Shown here: piece by piece, positions 11,175-21,269 of the stretch
Position numbering within the stretch: the stretch's first letter is position 1
Layout: every line of letters begins with the position of its first letter
NCBI GenBank assembly: GCA_019649035.1
Contig: BMAT01005360.1
Span: 8,078-36,136, forward strand
DNA: 28,059 nucleotides
Reading direction: 5' to 3'
Origin: Elysia marginata
Lineage: Eukaryota > Mollusca > Gastropoda > Plakobranchidae
Made by a program: the position numbers and the translations under genes
Notes under the pieces: generated by a model
What the model was told of the DNA's origin: nothing
The model's database searches: none
What the model saw: only the letters and a program-made list of their open reading frames with translations

Positions 11175-11321
11175 GCAATGATTATTATTATTATTATTAC
11201 CATTGTTACCTTTTCTGTTGTTATTATCATTGTTACCTTTTCTGTTGTTAATAAATGACTTTTACTTTTTATTGTTATTCTTGTTATCATATTGTTATTA
11301 TTATTATTATTATTATTGTTA

Positions 11322-11359
<38 letters not shown>

Positions 11360-11375
11360 AATATCATTATTATTA
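11175..11375. repeat. (ATT)n tract in the lectin intron
   Basis: Two runs of ATT/TTG trinucleotides separated by two copies of a CATTGTTACCTTTTCTGTTG unit (about 11201-11248). Confidence 0.85.
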
Positions 11376-11624
11376 TCACTAGAAGTAAATTGCCTGCGAT
11401 TTCGCGGGTTTAAGCAAAGATGGTGGAATTGATTTAAGTAAAGAATCTAAGAATGGGCTAACCTTCAATTAAAGAGTTCTCTGATTTCTTTTTGTCCCCA
11501 TAAAATTGTATAATCTATATAAGATTCACCTTTTTCCGCAGCCTTACCTTTTGTGAGTCTAATATTCCGTCTTTACGTTTCCCCTCAACACCTTCTATTT
11601 AGTCTATAATTCTCTTTATATAGT

Positions 11625-11727
11625 CTACATCTCTCTCTTCCTCTCTCTGTATCTCTGTCCTTCACTCTGTCTCTGTCGGTCTTTCTGTGTGTCTCTCTGT
11701 CCCTGTCTCTGTCTCTCTGTCTCTGTC

Positions 11728-11788
<61 letters not shown>

Positions 11789-11820
11789 ATCTCTCTCTCT
11801 CTCTCTCTCTCGCTCTGTCT
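11625..11820. repeat. (CT)n/(CTGT)n tract in the lectin intron
   Basis: A long CTCTGT / CTGT / CT run. Because the lectin gene is on the plus strand, this is a polypyrimidine tract in its pre-mRNA. Confidence 0.9.
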
Positions 11821-12356
11821 TTACATTTCTGTCAATACATGTACATGTCTGTCACTTCTTCTCCCACCTTCTCTTTTGGCCCTCAACCATGACGGTTCAT
11901 GAGGGTTTACTGCAAGATTAATCTTCATGACATACATCTAGATATAAATTCTACAGCAAGTTTGTAGTTTATACCCGTATGCTGATTTAAAACAGCTGAA
12001 TATAGATAATTTACACTGTAAATATTATCTAGAACAGTTGAGGGGTAGAGAGATCTACTTGGCTTGCAACTGAATGAGAGGTAACGTCAGAGCTTTCTCG
12101 GACGTCCACAAAACTTGATCTCCGCAGTAGAATCCCTGTGAACTTTATCTAGACCAATATTTTTATTTTCGTATATAGCAAAAAATAATAAGGAGGAAAA
12201 TAGTTTCTCTATGATTAAGCTTCAAAATTACCAGATTTTGGTGCAGATTCATAGCACGATGCATTACCCTACCCATCAACACAAATTGAGGGAGGAAGGG
12301 TAGCCATTTTCGGAACCTGCAGCGGTTGGTGAAACGTTTTCTATTTATAATATAGG

Positions 12357-12525
12357 GTGATCATTATCATTATTATTAGTAGTAGTATTATTAATAGTAG
12401 TAGTAAATTATGATTACTATTACTAAAATAATAATAATAATTATTATTATTATCATTACTATTATTATCATATTATCATTATATTATTATTATTGTTATT
12501 ATTATTGTTATTATGATTATTAAAT
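12357..12525. repeat. (ATT)n / (AGT)n tract
   Basis: ATTATT and AGTAGT runs that partly complement one another (TAATAATAATAATTATTATT at about 12427-12446). Confidence 0.85.
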
Positions 12526-13189
12526 TATCACGACTTCAGTTTTTCTTCTGGTCCCCCTTTCCATGTATTTACCATATTTTATGACATACAAGTCGATTCC
12601 GAATATAATGTAAGTCTTTATAGCGCTCACGCACAATCTTCCTACTATACAGACTGATTTTTATGCCTTCGGTTTGTTGTCGTTGTTGTTGTTGTTGTGG
12701 TCTTCTTGCTGTGAATGAACGCAGCATCAACTGCAGATAGGCGGTCTTTTTTGTTGTTAAAGACCTTAACCACAAACAAGTAAAGTATAGACGCTGTCTC
12801 GAATAAGGGGGCACATGAAAAGCAAAGATGTGCGAGGTGTCGTGGGAGAGACAGCATAGATGCCCTCGCTTCATTATCATAATTACATAGATCGTAATAG
12901 AAACAGTCTTGACTTTTCAAAGAAATTTAAAAAATATATCATCTCATGGTATCTTTTTAGACTGAACAGTTACTCATATAATATGTATTTTTGTATCCAA
13001 ACGCCTTTCAACAATAAACTTTAAAAAACATGGATTTAGAGCCTTTACTCTCACCTAACCCTATACTTTATAGCGTAAAAACGAAAATGTAAGAATGACA
13101 GGAGTGGTATAATTTGTTTAGCTCGATGTCTCATTAAGAATTTCAGTCCACCCTTGAATTAAAGGAGCAAAAAACATTCATCTTGATGA

Positions 13190-13750
13190 GCCAGAGGCCC
13201 GTCTATGGTCTTGATCCCGGTGGGATCAAAGAGCTGGATTGTGCGGAAAATCCATGCAGAATTTGTAACAAAGAGCTGGATTGTGCGGAAAATCCATGCA
13301 GAATTTGTATCTGTGCAGTAGCTTGTGGACTTGGGTTTTGAATGACTCAATACTTGGGGCAGTGACAGCGATTTCGGGGAGGCTATTCCACGTCTCAAGT
13401 ATTCTAAGACTAAGGTAGTTTTTTCTTATAGGTGGGTGGCATTTTGTTTTGCAAGTTTGTAGCAACGACCTCTTGTTCGCGTGTCTTTGTTGAGTGTAAC
13501 ATAGTCTTCAACATCAATGTTATAGAAACGGTTTGTTAGTTTGTATACTTATATCTAGTCTCCATAAAGTCTTCTATACATTAAGCTTGGTAAGTCTAAG
13601 GCTTATAGTCTTTGTTCGTAGCTGAGATTCGGATATCTGGTCTTAGTTTTGTTGCCCGTCGTTGAACGTTTTCTATTAATATTCTACATGTATTTAAGTA
13701 TTACGCCAGCATGGTCGTAATTTTTATAGCTTAACAAGCTTATTTCAGGA
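13190..13750 (-). mobile_element. LINE reverse-transcriptase 3' relic (minus strand)
   Basis: Minus-strand translation gives typical C-terminal LINE ORF2 wording: LIENVQRRATKLRPDIR, then YRRLYGD-like and VYKLTNRFYNI-like pieces in shifted frames, then TRTRGRCYKL-like and RKNYLSLRILETWNSLPEI with TAPSIESFKTQ. Several stops and frameshifts separate these pieces, so it is dead. A 42-bp unit near 13218-13305 is duplicated in tandem (MDFPHNPAL twice). The clade is probably CR1/L2-like but not settled. Confidence 0.75.
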
Positions 13751-14084
13751 AAACAAACTCATGTGACCCCTAACGGCACAGGCCGATGTTAATTGAAGGT
13801 TGTTTCTTCGTCTCAGTAAAATCTCAGTAACACGGCCGAACACCGGGTTGAGGCTATCCTCTACGTACGGTTAGTGCGAGAGCTATGGAAACGTCATGAA
13901 GTTCGAGTTCATTGACATAAACAGTACAGATTGAGATAACGGTGCTCCTAATCGTGTTGTATTTGGATGGACTTTGTAGCAGTCAAAAGCCACGTTAAAA
14001 ATGTGTGATTGCCACTGCCGCTTTTCACGCCACTGTAGCATCTATAAGTCGAAGGTCCGAGTCATACTAAGGTAGACATTTCGG

Positions 14085-14150
14085 GCATTTTCACTTAAAA
14101 GCCTACATCTCTTCACTGCTAATTTCATACCTTTATAATATTTCAATTTT
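14085..14150 (+). repeat. Interspersed repeat, family 2, copy 2
   Basis: A near copy of 9833-9898 (TTTTCACTTAAAAGCCTAC, then CACTGCTAATTTCATACC, then ATAATATTTCAAT). It runs straight into the (CTA)n microsatellite, suggesting that the element's tail seeded the array. Confidence 0.6.
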
Positions 14151-14492
14151 TTACTACTACTACTACTACTACNNNNNNNNNNNNNNNNNNNNNNNNNNNN
14201 NNNNNNNNNNNNNNNNNNNNNNNNNNNNNNNNNNNNNNNNNNNNNNNNNNNNNNNNNNNNNNNNNNNNNNNNNNNNNNNNNNNNNNNNNNNNNNNNNNNN
14301 NNNNNNNNNNNNNNNNNNNNNNNNNNNNNNNNNNNNNNNNNNNNNNNNNNNNNNNNNNNNNNNNNNNNNNNNNNNNNNNNNNNNNNNNNNNNNNNNNNNT
14401 ACTACTATTACTACTAATACTACTACAACGACTACTACTACTTCTACTCATACTACTACTGATAATACTACTACTACTACGACTACCACTAT

Positions 14493-14557
<65 letters not shown>

Positions 14558-14559
14558 AG
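14147..14559. repeat. (CTA)n microsatellite with assembly gap
   Basis: CTA trinucleotides flank a run of N on both sides and continue to about 14556 before a short GAC run. Confidence 0.95.
14173..14399. other. Assembly gap (227 N)
   Basis: An unresolved stretch inside the (CTA)n array within the lectin intron. Its real length is unknown and sequence could be hidden there. Confidence 0.98.
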
Positions 14560-14789
14560 ACGACGACGACGACTTTTTTGCTTCCTATACCATTAATGTT
14601 TATAGTTATGCCCTTGCTATTGATATTATTACTCACATTTTTGCGCATACTAGATATGGTTTTAAAGAGGACAATTAAACAAATCTATGATGGATGACTT
14701 TATAAAATGCGTTATCATATTTGTGTGTACCAACAATCACAAATATTTAGACCCAAACATGACGTTGTGTTTTTTCTTCTATCATTTAG

Positions 14790-15268
14790 CCAATAGATTG
14801 CCCATAAAAGACCCCAGTTTCGAGAAGACAGAAGGAAATGTCGAAATGGCTGTCACGGCAGAGCAAATTGCGCTCAACTCCATAGTCAGCCTGATTAAGA
14901 TGAACGTCAAAGAAATCGACCGCCTCAACAGCAGGCTGGAGCGCGTCGGGCTCAACCCCAAGGAGGCTCCTTCCCAAACGGCCGTTGTCCCCTGCATCAT
15001 AAGTGACAAAGACTTTGACCAGGAGGACGACCAGGGTAACAAGTATAAGAAGGTGAAGGTCACCTTCGAACAGGCCTACAGCAAGAAGCCCGAAGTGTTG
15101 GCCGCTATCCGAAGGCTGGATATCCCCAAGGAATCTGACCACAAGTTTGAAGTCCGCGTGGAAGACGTTAACGCCACCGACTTCAATCTGGTATGCCTCA
15201 AACGTGGCGGCAACGAAACTGTTGTTGACTACGCGTCAGTGTCTTACCTCAGCGTCCCAAAGGTTTAA
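14790..15268 (+). CDS. Secreted H-type-lectin-like protein, exon 2 (stalk and lectin domain)
   Basis: This exon follows a strong acceptor (TTTTTTCTTCTATCATTTAG, 14770-14789) and runs to TAA at 15266-15268. With exon 1 it gives 176 residues. Residues 38-72 form an amphipathic helix (AVTAEQIALNSIVSLIK... EIDRLNSRLERV), likely a coiled-coil stalk for oligomerisation. Residues 100-174 resemble the H-type lectin fold of snail agglutinins: KKVKVTFEQAYSKKPEVLAA, then a VRVEDVNATDFNLVCL strand pair and a final VDYASVSYLSV. Cys86 and Cys153 could pair, and NAT and NET are possible N-glycosylation sites. H-type lectins bind GalNAc or other sugars and act in innate defence or egg coating; the ligand here cannot be told. 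The exon is noticeably richer in G and C than its surroundings. The fold assignment is by pattern only. Confidence 0.85.
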
Positions 15269-15274
15269 AATAAA
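15269..15274 (+). terminator. Polyadenylation signal abutting the lectin stop codon
   Basis: AATAAA begins directly after the TAA stop. If used, the 3' UTR would be only about 20-30 nt. A second AATAAA lies at 15902-15907, and weaker AT-rich variants lie between, so a longer 3' UTR of about 650 nt is the alternative. Confidence 0.45.
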
Positions 15275-17264
15275 GAGAGTGGAAAAATAAGCCCAGTCTG
15301 GCCGCAGTAAAACTGCACTTTAAATTCAACAATAGCTAATTAGCTTCCCTTCGTGAAAACGATGGCAATTTTCTAAACAAGTACACAACCACCTTCAACA
15401 CCTGCCTGCCTTAAAATTTTAGAATACGCAACGTAATAGTTAATCGAAGTTTGTTTTAAATAATTATGTTTTAATTATAAATGAGAAAGTTTTTTTTCCA
15501 AAGAGCTTCTTCCACATCTTGGGTGACTCCAATGGTTGTTGAAGTAACCAAATAGTTGTCTTTTCTTTAGATTTCGTTTTACATTTTTGATAAGTCTGTT
15601 GACTGTTTTAGTAACAAAAGAGAAACCTTTTTCTTATAACGTTTGCCCACACCTTTGACACACTTAGGTGTTTTCGAAGTACAGCTATAACTCATTTGGC
15701 TAATCAAGTCAATGGTTAGATCTTGGGATATTTGCAAGCCAATCATTACAGCATGGCATTGTTCTTTATCTAATATAAAAACATAGATCAGTTAAATCTG
15801 ACATTAAAACTAAACGGGATTTCAATCTCATTAATTGTTTTTTAGAAGAAATTCTGCTTCAAACCTTGACAAATTTTAGAATTGTGCGGAAAAGGAAATT
15901 AAATAAATAGAAAGAAAACGAGAATTAGTACATCTTTATTGTTGCTTTTTCTCTTAATGTCATTCTTGTTCTGTGTCTCATTTTACATTGTTTTTATTAT
16001 CTTGTCTATTTATTGAACCGTAGGCACCGACGTGAAAGCCAATCAGGCAACAAACTAAACAGCTTCGAAAAACACTATAAAATTCGTATTTGTTGGTATC
16101 GATAACATTTCCAAGAAAGAATTTTTTACATGCTTTGACCACATGAAATGTGGATAGCTTTTCATACAATCAGAAATTTACTTTAACAAGAAGTTGTTGC
16201 CATTCAACACACCTTTAAGTGCCAACATGCAATGGAACTAGTGTTTAATAGTTGGTTGTGGTTTATTTAATGCAGCACTGGTTATCAACAAGATTTTTTT
16301 TACACTTTAGGCTCTTCACGAAGTATTTGTTTGAAGAAGAGGGCTGGTGGTAACCAGGAAACTAGAAAAGTGTTTTCAGAGGCTCATGGAGCTTCCTTAT
16401 TCTTAGATGTAGAATGTTTAGCCTTAATGTACCATACGAAAGAAAACCATTAACCAAAAAGATCTTCACCAGGAAGAGAATCACTCATGAAAAGGAAGTA
16501 ATTTAGATGAATGAATTATTGTTAAATTTTACTTTTTCACAAAATACCTTGTGCTTTTTTTTTCTCAAAGAATAGAACCAACATTTTTTGGCTGAGGCAT
16601 TTAGCTATGGTAGCTAATCGACTAAGCATTCAATTTTGTAGATGAGAGAAAATCAAGACAAACAGAGTCTACAAAAATACCTTTGGAAAGCTTACATAGA
16701 AGACGAGCAAATGCTTTTGGTTAAAGTCATTTCTCTCCTTTTTAAAAATCTTTTATAACTTTTTAAAACATCCCCAAGGACATGTTGCCTCTCGATTGTC
16801 ACAGAGAAAATAGCCTATCTCTGACTCAAGCAGTTATTTTTGTATGGTGGCGATCTGTCCTAATTAAATATTAAACCAAATCGTGTGAACCGTGTTGAAG
16901 TCATTAATCACTTGCATTATTCTTGTCTTTCGAGAGGGCCTACCGATTTCCGAAACGAACGCTTATGTCAGATCTTATGGCCATCTAGATAACATGCTGG
17001 TGTATGTAGACTTAGAGTGAAAAAAACTTGCACAAAGCATATCCTTTTTCATCAAAAACAGGATGATAAAAGTAGGGCAAGTATAAAATAGTGAGTGTGC
17101 AGCTCTTTTCACGTGTCGCGATTCCCATTCAGAAGACTCCAGGTCATCCCTGAACTAGAGACTTTAAAAAAGTTCTGTCCCTATGAAAAAGGACCTTGTG
17201 AAAGCAATAAAACAGATTACCGAACCAGAACCGGCCTGGGGTCTTCATTCAAGGAATACGCGTC
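15275..17264. other. 3' flank of the lectin gene and KSR intron, nothing recognised
   Basis: AT-rich sequence. It may contain a longer lectin 3' UTR up to the AATAAA at 15902. No other gene or repeat family was recognised. Confidence 0.5.
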
Positions 17265-17485
17265 GTGTGGAACGGGCTTAAGGCCGCGATCATATTGTGT
17301 CCGGTCCGTATCCAGCCCAGCAACGGGACAATGAGAGCAATGGGGTTACAATGGGAAAGACCACTGTTTGATCATAGCTGCCACTATGATCAGACGGAGC
17401 TTTTACCATTTTATCACAGTTGCTCTATTTTCCCATTTCTGAGCTGGATATGGACCGGGCGCAGTATGTTCGCGGCCTTACGAAA
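17265..17485. mobile_element. Imperfect long palindrome, probable second MITE family
   Basis: The left half (TTAAGGCCGCGATCATATTG, CCGGTCCGTATCCAGCC) is matched by the reverse complement of the right half (CGTAAGGCCGCGAACATACTG, CCGGTCCATATCCAGCT). The centre is the hairpin TGATCATAG...CTATGATCA at about 17371-17394. Arm identity is about 75%. It is unrelated in sequence to the 7728 family. The true ends could not be fixed. Confidence 0.65.
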
Positions 17486-17687
17486 GTGACGTCCGTCCGG
17501 GTGCCCTAGCGCTGTGTAACAATGTGCCAATTCCTTTTCGCGGATACTGGCCGGGCTGTGTGTATACGGCGCCTAAAGATCTTTTTTTGTTCGTGGATTC
17601 TACCCAATCTCTATTTACCGGAGCCTGAAGTCTATATTAATGGCTAGATAAGATCCCAACAATTATTTTTCAAACATTTTTGTTTAC

Positions 17688-17855
17688 CAAGTGACGACGG
17701 CCAAGTTGGGCTGGCTGGTGCAGGCAGCCATGAATAAGATGATGTTCTCGTGCCGGATCCGACACAGCTTGCCCAAGTTTGCCCAGAACGCGTCTTTGTC
17801 CTTCTGTCGAAGCTCCCTGAAGACGTGAACCACCACGTCACCGTGCCAACGCCCT
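17688..17855 (-). CDS. KSR: KSR-like gene, exon with beta-3, helix C and beta-4
   Basis: This 168-nt exon starts after AACCAG and ends ACTTG|gtaaac. It encodes KGRWHGDVVVHVFREL, then RQKDKDAFWANLGKLC, then RIRHENIILFMAACTSQPNL and AVVT. GRWHG and RHEN..LFM.AC are the clearest KSR/RAF signatures in the window. The beta-3 VAIK position reads VVVH: the ATP-anchoring Lys (Arg in vertebrate KSR) is His. The helix-C glutamate region reads AFWANL and appears to lack the Glu. The Arg of R-x-R-H, which in RAF and KSR helps form the side-to-side dimer, is kept. A decayed partial copy of the exon start lies just upstream at 17986-18017. Confidence 0.93.
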
Positions 17856-18208
17856 CTGGTTTTTTGGAAGATAAATAAAGTTTCATTACAAACAAAATTT
17901 GCTACAGTTTTCATGCTTGAACAGCAATGTCTATTCTCTAATTTTCTAAAACGTTGTTTTGCGTCACCATAAAAGATGGTAAAGTATGAACCAGCACTTC
18001 GCCGTGCCAACACCCTTTGTTTTTTAGAAAAGAAACGGTTTTATTACAAAACAAAGGGGGCAGGATACTTTTTAAACCCGGAAAGTGAGCCCTTAGTGAG
18101 GCCAGCTTAAAATTGTTCTTCCACTTAAATACATTTTTCTTGTTGAACAGTAATGAATGTTCTCAAAACTTCTAAAAAGTTCTTTTGCGTTACCATAAAA
18201 AAGATGGC
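17824..18208 (-). repeat. Tandem duplication of the KSR beta-3 exon border
   Basis: The first unit (about 17824-17984) holds the first 32 nt of the KSR exon plus about 130 nt of upstream intron. A second unit (about 17986-18208) repeats the same order: GGTGTTGGCACGGCGAAGTG for the exon start, a pyrimidine-poor intron part, then TTGTTGAACAGTAATG and GCGTTACCATAAAAAAGATGG. The second unit carries roughly 75 bp of extra sequence (about 18052-18135). Confidence 0.75.
17986..18017 (-). pseudogene. Ghost KSR exon start (GCWHGEVLVH)
   Basis: A partial copy of the exon at 17688-17855, just upstream of it. It encodes only G-C-W-H-G-E-V-L-V-H and then runs into duplicated intron sequence, so it lacks the rest of the exon. 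An AG precedes it (ACAAAG). It is unlikely to be spliced usefully. Confidence 0.65.
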
Positions 18209-18542
18209 GAGTTTTTTGTTTGTTTTTTAATGTCAACAGTATAAATAAAATATGTTCTAATGTGACTGTCTTGCTTTCAAATGCCTTTCAGATATAACGG
18301 TTTGGTGAAATACACGAAACAGCTTCAAAATTGCATAAGTTAAGTTATTACAAAATATCGATGTGATACATACACCAAATCGGTATGAAAAACTTTGAAA
18401 ACAAACGTTCTGAATTAAAGATGAGCATCTCAAGTACTAAAAACCACGGAAACCCCAATATCGATTTTTTAGCCTTATATATTGTCTACGATTCCGTAGG
18501 TACCCTTAAGCCCTCATGATCTCCACTTCACGCGTACATTCT

Positions 18543-18762
18543 TACACGACCTTTAGCACACGCACCGTGTCTCAATACGCGTACGTGAAAATCGGGAAAG
18601 CAGATTGAGAAACTATAAAAATAATGAAACCAGTTTCTAAAAATAGACCCACAGACGTTCTATTTTTAGAAACTGGCTTCATTATTTTCATAGTTTCTCA
18701 ATCTGCTTTCCCGATTTTCACGTACGCGTAGTGAGACACGGTGCGTGTGCTAAAGGTCTCTA
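18543..18762. mobile_element. Palindromic MITE copy 2
   Basis: Almost identical to the copy at 7728-7946, with the same loop and arms; the right end is GCTAAAGGTCTCTA. The left end has a small change (TACACGACC in place of TAGAGACC). It lies in the KSR intron between exons 22978-23082 and 17688-17855. Confidence 0.9.
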
Positions 18763-20015
18763 ATTATGAAACACAAACGGAAACATTATTTAGATTATTC
18801 AAAGTTACTGAAATTTTTTTTTTACGAAATCCTTATAAACATAACGAGAACTAAAAAATGTATTACAATTTTCTTGTAATAAAAACAATTTATTTTCTAG
18901 AGATGGACGTTTTTACATAGTAATATTACATTCCAAGGTAATTTGCGTAAAAAGACAATTGTCTTTCAAAACCAAAATTCACTCACTTTATGTAAGGTGC
19001 ACTTGTATTATAAAAATTATTGCAATAGATCTTCTTTGACGAGTCTGTTTTGATTTTTACAAAAATCTGTCAGTGCATTGTAATTCAAGTGCGTCAGTCT
19101 GTGTCGTTCATATTGAGTGTAATGTCTGCATTCCCTATCTTTGTCCTTCATTTTTGTTTTAAAAAAAAAACAACTATAACTTATATAGAAACAGGTACTA
19201 TTGGAATGTTGGATCCACATTAATTGACTATTTGACACTCTTTAAAACGGGATTCAATTTCAGGAAGTGTACAAATTGCGACAAATAATTATTTGAGTAT
19301 TTCACAGCTCTGCGCACACAAGATTGTATTTACGTTTAAAATCAGTTTTTGGAGAAATAAGGAATTGATGAAATGCTGATTCGATTCTAGATTTACTCTT
19401 GGTTTGATTACGAGGTAACTAAGGGAACTTTATATAGTACGCTATTTTAAAATCTTTCTAGAAAAAAGGTTAAACGTATTAAAAGCAATATCGCCTGCTT
19501 GAGTTAACACTGTCTCGTCCATTGTGTATTAGACATGTTCCATTTTTTCTGGTTTTCTTTGGTAGATGAATAGAGACCTTAAGCACACGCACCGTGTCTC
19601 ACTACGCGTACGTGAAAATCGGGAAATCAGATGGAGGAAACTATAAAAATAATAAAACCAGTTTCTAAAAATAGACCCACAGACGTTCCCGTCATACTCA
19701 CGCGTTGCTGCTTAAAGTCTGTAATATGGCAAACAGAGCTACCCGTTACGAGGAAACCATAGAAAATTTATCAGAGATCCAATAAATAAACTTTTATAAT
19801 ATCAAGAAAGGTTACAGGAAAAAAACCGAACACTTGTTTCTCATTACTAAGGAAACACAGTACTGGTTGCTTTTTGATTGAATATGTCTTCAAGTATATT
19901 TAGATCAGTATTAATTTTATGCTTTAAAACACTAGCGGCAACTATACTAAATTTTTTATTCTATAATGTACTTCCCACTTCAAGGTGTACTTTCAACTTT
20001 TTTCTTTGACTTGCC

Positions 20016-20017
<2 letters not shown>
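18763..20017. other. KSR intron portion
   Basis: Apart from MITE copy 3, this is plain AT-rich sequence with no coding signal. Confidence 0.5.
19571..19723. mobile_element. Palindromic MITE copy 3, right arm deleted
   Basis: The left arm TAGAGACCTTAAGCACACGC through AAAATAGACCCACAGACGTT is well kept. After the loop most of the right arm is missing, and only a diverged end CACGCG...GCTTAAAGTCTGTA remains. It can no longer form the long hairpin. Confidence 0.85.

Positions 20018-20066
<49 letters not shown>
20018..20066. repeat. (CT)n microsatellite
   Basis: About 45 bp of pure CT, followed by impure CT to about 20130. Confidence 0.95.
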
Positions 20067-20075
<9 letters not shown>

Positions 20076-20130
20076 CTTTATCTCCCCTAGTCTCTATCCT
20101 TCTCTCTTAACCCCTCTATATTTCTCTCCT

Positions 20131-20997
20131 CCATCTCTTTGATATTGCTCACGATTTCCGCGTTTCCCAGACGCGCGTACGTGTCAGCCTTGTATAATTA
20201 AATATGATAAGGTTGTTTGAATAAGCATCCTTAGGAGTGAAATCTAACACCGGCAGTACGAGAACTTCAATCACCACAACTCTAGTGCGGCTCTTATATT
20301 GATTTTGTCTAAGCCGGTGAGCTTCATCAAACGAAACAATTTTGATACCGCACTCAACTTCTCACACACGGTGCGATATTCTGCCGCTTTAAGGAAACAC
20401 ATCGTATGAGCAGAAATGGCAAAATCGGGTATTTTGTGTCGGCACAATAGACTGAAAAGAGGCGTATCTTTCTACCTAGGTTACCTTGGTTAGAGTTTTC
20501 TAGCCCGATCCATTTTTTGCGTTAACATAATTCTAAATTTATCGCTCGAACGAAGTTTGAGTAAATTATTGCTTTTTCTAGTCGTCCTGAAAAAGTGTAT
20601 TGTCCCTGGTGGACATACGATAATTTTCATCAAAAAGACAGCATTGTTGGCAAGCGCAGTTTTGGTTGTTAATGTTCAGCGTCATCGAAGTTTGTGCTGT
20701 GAAAGCCGACGGCCATGTTTGATGCATGCGTACTTTTCCAAACTCACTAAGTTTATTTCAATTGATGTGTAAGACTGCTGCTTCGGCTTTTTATTTTCTA
20801 ACGTTCTAATGTGTTTTTTTGTTTTGCTCTGTTTTTGTTTTTTACTGCATTGTATTATTTACTCATATCTCATATTACCTTTTTTGTTAGGAGACTTTTA
20901 ATGGTTCTGATCTATATCTACCTATTAGTCCGGAATTGTGTATCAAAAGCGGTCTAAGGGCGTTTTATTTAAAGTTGCGTAATATTTTTTCCTATCG
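20131..20997. other. KSR intron portion, nothing recognised
   Basis: No supported gene. A short open stretch at 20557-20772 has no recognisable protein features. Confidence 0.5.
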
Positions 20998-21231
20998 CGC
21001 CGCACAAAGAAATACGCAATGTGCAAGAGGAAATGCGGAAGAAATTGTCTTTCCTAAGTTGTGACATAGATTTAAGTCAAAAACATTGGCCCTTGCATAG
21101 TATGATGGTTCTCTCGCCGCACAAAGAAAAGCGCAATGTGCAAGAGGAAATTCGGAAGAAATTGTCTTTCCTAAGTTGTGACATAGATTTCAGTCAGAAA
21201 CGTTGGCCCTTGCCTAGTATGATGGTTCTCT
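20998..21231 (+). repeat. Two-copy 117-bp tandem duplication
   Basis: Units begin CGCCGCACAAAG at 20998 and 21115. They are about 90% identical and the length (39 codons) keeps one frame open through both. The differences are mostly amino-acid-changing, which argues against a protein under selection. Confidence 0.85.
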
Positions 21232-21269
21232 CTCATCATACTTTGCCTTATTGGCACTAATTCAGCCGT

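Noticed and set aside
11687..11902. Cys/Leu/Ser/Val-rich open frames
   Set aside because: Microsatellite translation of (CT)n/(CTGT)n within the lectin intron.
14687..14789. Lectin start at the upstream in-frame ATG (14687)
   Set aside because: The residues before 14790 are not conserved-looking and lie over a strong polypyrimidine/AG acceptor, while a signal-peptide exon with matching phase exists at 10975.
14782..15142. Open frames on the minus strand opposite the lectin exon
   Set aside because: They lie opposite a well-supported coding exon, have no domain resemblance and are explained as shadows of its GC-rich codons.
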